DNA of 64,000 bases. Origin: Obelidium mucronatum (lineage: Eukaryota; Chytridiomycota; Chytridiomycetes; Chytridiales; Chytriomycetaceae). A program made the translations under genes and the position numbers. The stretch is taken from the NCBI GenBank assembly GCA_025765595.1, contig JAIVFH010000037.1, positions 186,001 to 250,000 on the forward strand, read 5' to 3'. The notes beneath the pieces are model-generated. The model did not search any database and was not told the origin of the DNA. It saw only the letters and a program-made list of their open reading frames with translations. Positions 58,574-64,000 of this stretch are shown here, piece after piece. The first letter of the stretch is position 1. The number at the start of each line of letters is the position of its first letter.

Positions 58574-59512
58574 TCAAGCCTCTGCGACTTTTGTAGTTGC
58601 AACATGCCCCGTTGTATACACCTGCTGCAACGTCGAAAACGTGGACGCATCTTTCCTCCTCTGCCCAAAAAGTGCAACCTTCATCATCGAAAGCGCAAAC
58701 GCCTTCCCAAACAACCCCAACGCCTCAACACAACGCGCCATATAATACGGAACCAGCGTCACCCCTTCCTTCCTCTCCATCCACAAAATCTTGAACCCTT
58801 TCGCCGTCCAATACGCCAACACCTGGAAAAAACACGCAACCGAAGACCTCAATCCATACCTCGCGATAATATCAAGACTCGCGTCTTGATGACTCTCTTC
58901 CGAAACATCCATCCTTATCTTCCGCACATGGTTCAAAAAACAAACGCCCTGGAAGATATCCATCACGAACGTGAAAACAGGGCCAGTACCCTTTGCGATT
59001 CCGTTCAAGGCTTCATTGCGCCGCCGCTCATGGCCAAGAAAAAAGATGAATACAATGTACTCGACAATAGGGAGTAAACAGAACAAAGGAACAATATACA
59101 ACGCGGCGCGGTACACCCGAAACAGAGCTGGCGCCGCCTGCCGCTTCAATATACTTTCAGATCTGATAAACGAGAACCAAAGAAACGAGGCTTCCAAGAT
59201 ACTCAAGGTGACTGCATCAGGGATCGATAAGTCATCAAATCCACCCATCGTGTAATGCCGACGTGACTCAATGGCAAAGAAGGCGGATGATGATAGCCAT
59301 AGGAGAAGGAGAAGCGCGTTGGATAGGGTAAACACGGTTTTCAAGGCTACGCGTTCATGTTTTTGTGGGATTTCGAATTTGATGATGAACACAAGTGTTC
59401 CAAGGACGATTGTGAAGCAGGTTACAGAAAGAAGCGCGGGGAGGATGTAGGATGCTTGGAATAGTGTTGTTTCAATTTGGGTGAATAGGGACGACGACGA
59501 TGACGTGGGCAT
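58574..59512 (-). CDS. Multi-pass membrane protein of unknown function (paralogue C)
   Basis: Intronless, 312 residues. About seven hydrophobic helices start at ASYILPALLSVTCFTIVLGTLVFII. Landmarks shared with the two genes at 30.6-32.6 kb are ILEASFLWFSF in mid-protein and RYGLRSSVACFFQV before helix 6. Similarity elsewhere is weak, so common ancestry is a moderate inference. No known receptor or transporter motif seen. Divergent from the REase-kinase gene, with 101 bp between starts. Confidence 0.72.
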   Translation of the reverse strand: MPTSSSSSLFTQIETTLFQASYILPALLSVTCFTIVLGTLVFIIKFEIPQKHERVALKTVFTLSNALLLLLWLSSSAFFAIESRRHYTMGGFDDLSIPDAVTLSILEASFLWFSFIRSESILKRQAAPALFRVYRAALYIVPLFCLLPIVEYIVFIFFLGHERRRNEALNGIAKGTGPVFTFVMDIFQGVCFLNHVRKIRMDVSEESHQDASLDIIARYGLRSSVACFFQVLAYWTAKGFKILWMERKEGVTLVPYYMARCVEALGLFGKAFALSMMKVALFGQRRKDASTFSTLQQVYTTGHVATTKVAEA

Positions 59513-59613
59513 TGTTCTGCGTTAAAATTTTTTATCATACACATCATCTCCTGGAATAAATCTAAAAAGAACTTTTCTTCCTTCAAACTCCAAACACACC
59601 AAACAACTTCCGC

Positions 59614-61257
59614 ATGGTCGACCACGTTGTCTTTGTCAAGCACCTGGGCAACCAGCCAGTTGGAATGCGCACGCACCAGCTCAGCAGCACAACAGGAATA
59701 TGGGCCCAGATGCTGTTCAACGCCAGTGATGTCATTGGGGCTTCAACGGGCGATGCCAACCGCCGCCTCCTTGGCTTGCCTGAAGACTTTGGGCCACTCA
59801 CTCTCCATGCTGTCGTTGATGGCGTCGAGTCTTTTATTCCGGGAAACCTGCTGTTCTCGTCGATTCCCGCCGCTTCTTGCTTATTCAACAATCCACTCAT
59901 CATAAAGTCTCAAAACGATACAATCACCATGGATGAGTACATGGTCTCTCAGCTTCCACTAGCAGTCTATGAGAATCCTCTGTCAAGACCAAACTCTTCA
60001 GGCAGTAATTGGAAGAAGCCGAGTCATGTTCTGCTTTGGTCCAGTTTTGAAACAGATGTTACTAATTGGCTTGAAGCAAACCACCTTCAGCATTCACAGA
60101 GAATTCAAAAGCCAGTTTTTGTGAACGGAATTGTAATCACTGATGAGGTTCAAACTCTACAGCCATTCATCAAGCTCAATCTTCTTGATGTCTCGTCAAA
60201 ATGTTTTATTCCGCCAAGTGAGTTCAAGGCGAGGCGTCAAATTGTAAGCTGTATCGGAGAACCTGATCACGTGATGACGAGGGGCGGAGAAATCGTTGCT
60301 ATTGCTGAAGAAAAGGGCAAATGGACTCTAACCTCAGGGGATCTCGTCACCATCTACGCTTCAAATTCCTACGTTTCGAAAGCTCTGAATCAATTATACC
60401 ACTATATGCGACTAAATTATTGCAAATACGGAATCCTGTCCTCGTACGAGTTCACTTGGTTCGTTTGTCGTGTTCAAGTTTGTGATATTTGTCAGGATCC
60501 TCCCAGACACGAAACCCTCGTTGTATCAAATGGCTTCGCATACAATTGCCAAAATCCACCCCCTCTTCAATGTTTAGCTTACTTCAACACCATTGTGGAT
60601 GCCACAAACATGGATTCCCCACCGTCATCCCAGCGATCTTCCAGATCTAGTTCTGCGCAAGTAAATGAAAGTGTTACCTCAGTCTTTTCTCCTCGTGGTA
60701 GTCGGGGAAATTTATTTCAGGAAAGTGGGAGTCCGTCAGCCGCAAGTACCAGTAGTTCACATCAGCAAATTTTTGATGCTGATGACTTCCGATTCAATGC
60801 GGTTATGGGTGAAGGCAGAAGCAAAGTCTATCTGGAGCAGTTCGACTCCAAGCCTGTTGCTCTTAAAGTCGCAGATGTAGCCAAGAATGCAGAAATGTTG
60901 GTAGAACTTCAGAACGAGGTTGCTATTTATGAAGACCTCGCCGAACTTCAAGGCTATGGTATCCCAAAGTTTCTGTGTCATGGGTTTATTGAGGAAGTGC
61001 TGTATTGCGTTGGTGTTTCAGTGTGTGGGAATGTTGTGGAGACACTGGATTCTTACCAAAAGCAAGCTTTAGTCCTTACTCTTGAAAAAATCCATCAGGC
61101 AGGGATTCTGCATAACGATATCAAGATGGAGAATATTTTGGTGGATGAATCTGGTAATCCCTTTATCATTGATTTTGGTTTTGCATCTCGAAATGTGTCA
61201 GCTGATGCTCGGGCGGAAGAAAGAAATCTGCTCCTCACCTTGATTGAGGCAATCTGA
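59614..61257 (+). CDS. PD-(D/E)XK nuclease-like domain fused to a protein kinase-like domain (Crinkler-effector type)
   Basis: Intronless, 547 residues, no signal peptide seen. Residues 1-85 form a compact header. Residues about 165-290 match the REase-like module of fungal Crinkler-type proteins: GEPD (D218), then AEEKGKW with the E-x-K (E232, K234), a LYHYM helix and YGILSSYEFTWFVCR. A Ser-rich linker (335-385) joins a small kinase fold: Gly loop GEGRSKV (399-405), VALK lysine (K418), HNDIKMEN catalytic loop (D502, K504, N507) and DFG (520-522), ending soon after. All key residues of both domains are present. Comparable fusions are described in Crinkler/CR effectors of oomycetes and fungi, where they may act in host or competitor nuclei. 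Cellular target unknown; the header does not show the classic LFLAK-type sequence. Confidence 0.75.
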   Translation: MVDHVVFVKHLGNQPVGMRTHQLSSTTGIWAQMLFNASDVIGASTGDANRRLLGLPEDFGPLTLHAVVDGVESFIPGNLLFSSIPAASCLFNNPLIIKSQNDTITMDEYMVSQLPLAVYENPLSRPNSSGSNWKKPSHVLLWSSFETDVTNWLEANHLQHSQRIQKPVFVNGIVITDEVQTLQPFIKLNLLDVSSKCFIPPSEFKARRQIVSCIGEPDHVMTRGGEIVAIAEEKGKWTLTSGDLVTIYASNSYVSKALNQLYHYMRLNYCKYGILSSYEFTWFVCRVQVCDICQDPPRHETLVVSNGFAYNCQNPPPLQCLAYFNTIVDATNMDSPPSSQRSSRSSSAQVNESVTSVFSPRGSRGNLFQESGSPSAASTSSSHQQIFDADDFRFNAVMGEGRSKVYLEQFDSKPVALKVADVAKNAEMLVELQNEVAIYEDLAELQGYGIPKFLCHGFIEEVLYCVGVSVCGNVVETLDSYQKQALVLTLEKIHQAGILHNDIKMENILVDESGNPFIIDFGFASRNVSADARAEERNLLLTLIEAI

Positions 61258-61405
61258 ATAAGTTCATTTTCAAAATTATTTTATTCATGATTGAGCGGAC
61301 TGGCGGAACTGTGGCTCCCTAGTGTGTGTTACCTTTTTCATTAACTTATTATTTTATTTCTTATTATTTGAGAATACGAGTATTAATGTGATAGTAAAAC
61401 GCAAG

Positions 61406-62163
61406 TCAAATTGGTGTGGGCTTGTCAACAAAGAAGAAATCACTCTTGTCTGACAATTTCACCAGCTCTCCGCCTGTTCTCCGATTTTGCAATGGCAATG
61501 CTTGAGACTCGGCAGTTTTTCGGCTTTCGAACGTGAATCCCATTTGATTTGAGAGTTGCACGGCGATTTTGAAACCTGGTTTTACAAAAGAGTGAAAGTC
61601 AGTCCAAAAAAATTCAAAGAAAAACACAAGCTAGCACAACGCCTTTCTTACCAAAATCGAATTTGCTTCTCTGTGGCTCCGTATTCAATTGCAAGCTTGT
61701 TTCTTAACGGCTTGGGTGGAAACGGGTTTGTTTGAAACACCACAAGAAGATGACTTATTTGATCTCGATTGAGTCTAAGCCTGGTAACTGAACCGGATTT
61801 CGGGACAATAGATGCCTGTGTTGCTGGGTTCTGAAGTGATGGCATTTCAGATGCCGTTGGAGAACTGAACTCCAAGTCAGTTTGACCAAATGAAAGTGGC
61901 AGTTGCGAAAAGCTGAGAGGAGAAGAAAGGAAACCTTCTTGAGACTTGTGGAAAAAGCCAGAGAAACTGCTTGAATCGAATTCAGTAGAGATTGCGCTTG
62001 TGGAGAGTCCGTGTAAGATTCCAAAGTAGTTTTCCTCTAGTGCATGAATATCATTTGTGTTTGGGGAACAGGAAGAAAGACTCGGTGCTGTTGCTCCATC
62101 AAGATCGATCATTGGTGACAATGTGATGATGGTCCTTCCCAACCGCGGGATGTTTTTGTTCAA
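61406..62163 (-). CDS. Homeodomain transcription factor (copy 1), frame broken near its C-terminus
   Basis: Exons 61652-62163 and 61406-61575, joined by a GT-AG intron that splits the Trp codon of the recognition-helix motif RFW|FQNRRATLK. The homeodomain occupies about residues 125-180 (RLNRDQISHLLVVFQ...KQIRFWFQNRRATLK), preceded by a Ser/Pro-rich region. The C-terminal motif AESQALPLQNRRTGGELVKLS is shared with copy 2 but lies one frame off. One extra A in a five-base run (61515-61520) accounts for it, and exon total 682 nt is one over a multiple of three. As read the protein stops early at about 61437 with an unrelated tail. The start could be Met 62163 or the later Met near 62112. Confidence 0.8.
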
Positions 62164-62464
62164 ATAGCACGCTCTCCACCAATGAGATTTTCCAAGATTT
62201 TACAACACCTTTTTACGGTGCCTTTTACTTTTCACATAATCAACCCTGAAAATTAAGGATTCTCTATCTATGACATCATATGGCAGCTCTTGTTGAGAAA
62301 TAATTCATTTAAAATAATATCAAAGCAAATTATATTAATACTTTAAAACTCTTGCTATATGTGTAAGGGTACGTATACGAAATGAAATAAACAGAATACG
62401 AAGGAAAAAAAGACAAAAAGTATACGATGCGAAAATAGAGGAATTCGGAGTAAGAGGAGTGAAT
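62164..62464. other. Intergenic between the homeobox genes
   Basis: 301 bp, AT-rich, no gene supported. Confidence 0.6.
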
Positions 62465-63202
62465 TCACTTCTCCACGAAAAAGTAAGAGCTCTCGCTCGA
62501 CAACTGAACCAATGGACCGCCCGTTCTGCGATTACGTAACGGCAACGCTTGAGAATCAGCAGACTTTGGCTTGCACACGTGAATTCCATTTGTTTTCAAA
62601 GTTGCGCGGCGGTTTTGAAACCAAAAGCGGATCTGCTTTTCTGAGCATTCAAAGTCTTGCGCAAGTTTGTTGCGGACGGCTTTGATTGGAAACGGGTTTT
62701 GTTGAAAGAGGACCATGAGAATGTCGAATTGTTCGCGGTTGGGCTTGAATCTTGTTTTGCTGTTGTCGCCCCTGCTGTTGCGTCTTTCGACTGGTTGAAG
62801 GGTTGGGGAGCTTGGAGGCGTAAAGTCGAGAAACTGCATGTGGGGAGTTTGGAGAGGAGTAGAAGAGTTACTGAGAGTGCGTTCTTCAAACACTGGAGAA
62901 ACTGATGAGTATCTTTCATATTGGTGAAGTGATTCGATATCTGCTGTAGACATCACTGGGCTAACATCCGGCAACACAAACGATTGCTGGAACAGAAGTT
63001 GGTCATGCAATTGCTGAAAGTAAGATGCATCAAAAGCTGGCGCATGGAAAGTCTGGAGGGGGTCGTAGATGTTTGGGAGGAAATCAACATCCGTTGCTTT
63101 TGAGTTTTCGGAACTGTTGAGTAAGTTCATAAGAGACATGTCTTCAGCGGTAGTAGCGGAAGCGGATGGAATTTCAAAGTGGAAGAATTGCTCGGAGTTC
63201 AT
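62465..63202 (-). CDS. Homeodomain transcription factor (copy 2)
   Basis: Single exon, 245 residues. Acidic, Ser/Thr/Gln-rich N-terminal half resembling an activation region. Homeodomain at about residues 150-205 (FKPNREQFDILMVLFQ...KQIRFWFQNRRATLK) with the invariant WF-N-R positions. C-terminal ADSQALPLRNRRTGGPLVQLSSE matches copy 1. It lacks the intron that copy 1 has inside the WF motif, so one paralogue gained or lost an intron after duplication. Targets unknown. Start 63202 is the first ATG. Confidence 0.87.
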   Translation of the reverse strand: MNSEQFFHFEIPSASATTAEDMSLMNLLNSSENSKATDVDFLPNIYDPLQTFHAPAFDASYFQQLHDQLLFQQSFVLPDVSPVMSTADIESLHQYERYSSVSPVFEERTLSNSSTPLQTPHMQFLDFTPPSSPTLQPVERRNSRGDNSKTRFKPNREQFDILMVLFQQNPFPIKAVRNKLAQDFECSEKQIRFWFQNRRATLKTNGIHVCKPKSADSQALPLRNRRTGGPLVQLSSESSYFFVEK

Positions 63203-63783
63203 TGCTGAGAGTGCTTTGGCAACTTGGTATTAAAAGTGGGAATGAGGGGAGAGGGGCTGGAGGCTTGTGGTTTTTATATCCGGAAAATTCAGTTACAACT
63301 TTACAACGAAATTTTTGTCAGCCCATTCGCGTGCACTCACGCAATGGTTGTATTTCATAAAAATTGTAGTAAAAAGAAATTAATAGAGGTGGGGCTAGAT
63401 TAATGGAATTAGTTGCTAATCTCCCCTTGTATTGTCGTAAATTCCGTCAGCGGCCAGCTTTCCCGAAGAGGCTTGAATATTATTTCATTATTTCGCAATA
63501 ACAAAAAAACAAGGGTTATAATATGCGCTTATCATATTTATTAATAACCAAAGTGTGTTCAATAATAAAGAGGGAGATTCTTTGAAGAAATCTCGCGTTC
63601 TTCTAAAACTCAACACCCACGTTCCCACTAAGTCACATAAGCCGTCGCTTAGACTATATTGCCGATCTAACTATGTTTATTTAATCACGCATAAAGGAAG
63701 ATAACAACAAGATACAATAAATACAATATATTAATTCTGCCATGAAGTCCGACTAAAACGCGCCAAGGAGACAAATTAAGTCA
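63203..63783. other. Intergenic, homeobox copy 2 to right-edge gene
   Basis: 581 bp, AT-rich. It contains the homeobox promoter region (GC-poor with short runs) and the 3' flank of the next gene. No RNA gene or repeat recognised. Confidence 0.6.
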
Positions 63784-64000
63784 CTAGTCCTCATCGGCAG
63801 CTTTCACTTTTTTGCTCTGCGGCTCCTCGTCTTCTTCCCCACCTTCGTCCAAATCCATATCATCATCATTCATTGTGCGGGAAACACTTGATGCCCCTCC
63901 AGATGCCGCCTTCTTATTAGCCCGAGCGTTCTTTGTTTGAATTGATCTTTTTTCACGCGCGTCTTGCTGGAACGCTAGTTCGGGCAAGAAACGAATAAGA
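63784..64000 (-). CDS. C-terminal part of an unidentified acidic, probably nuclear protein
   Basis: Open from the right edge (minus strand) to stop 63784-63786. The visible about 71 residues read LIRFLPELAFQQDAREKRS, a Lys/Arg/Ala stretch, then an Asp/Glu-rich segment and a terminal QSKKVKAADED. Basic-then-acidic tails with a KKVK signal are common in chromatin and nucleolar proteins, but I cannot name the family. Confidence 0.55.
   Translation of the reverse strand, partial: LIRFLPELAFQQDAREKRSIQTKNARANKKAASGGASSVSRTMNDDDMDLDEGGEEDEEPQSKKVKAADED

Overview
The window is nuclear DNA of a compact eukaryote, most likely an early-diverging (chytrid-type) fungus. The evidence is a set of recognisable eukaryotic genes with very short GT-AG introns (about 39-70 nt), intergenic gaps as small as 18 bp, fungal-style RAD6, PRE1, UBC6 and MAK5 genes, a Ty1/copia retrotransposon, Thr/Ser-rich secreted wall-type proteins and a nuclease-kinase fusion of the kind found among Crinkler-type effectors. 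The placement is an inference; no rRNA or marker phylogeny is available here.

Layout. 1-1947: 3' part of an unassigned gene (+). 2032-3764: peroxisomal SCPx-type thiolase (-), sharing a 50-bp divergent promoter with MAK5/DDX24 RNA helicase (3815-7018, +). 7263-30327: a region with four related genes for secreted mucin-like proteins, three of them carrying ricin-B-like lectin modules (7263-9556, 16706-18343, 28608-30327) and one that has lost it (26054-28266). Interspersed are a hypothetical gene split by a full-length copia element with apparently identical LTRs (9768-16402), EIF1AD (18527-19048) and a SEC7/BIG-type ARF exchange factor (19183-25767, -). 30586-32602: two multi-pass membrane paralogues. 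32621-35115: ankyrin/MYND protein. 35206-39107: ubiquitin-proteasome genes UBC6, PRE1 and RAD6, then AMMECR1. 39866-55988: the cytoplasmic dynein heavy chain (-). 56048-56717: ARPC5. 56846-58108: membrane acyltransferase-3. 58574-59512: a third multi-pass membrane protein. 59614-61257: REase-like plus kinase fusion. 61406-63202: two tandem homeodomain genes (-). 63784-end: 3' end of an acidic nuclear protein.

Themes. Trafficking and cytoskeleton genes (SEC7, dynein, ARPC5) and protein turnover genes (UBC6, RAD6, PRE1) are single-copy housekeeping loci. Accessory content is concentrated in the mucin/lectin region and at 58-63 kb. Five genes have an intron directly after the start ATG, so exon 1 contributes only Met. 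Two introns of 372 and 374 nt, against about 50-60 nt elsewhere, are filled with arrays of a 13-nt perfect hairpin with a GNA-type loop. Several genes (MAK5, SEC7, one homeobox gene, the copia pol, the third mucin) need single-base frame corrections, while I saw no frame break in the 16-kb dynein gene; this is either local assembly error or real decay. All exon joins were read by eye; for most short genes the exon lengths sum to a multiple of three, which supports the models.
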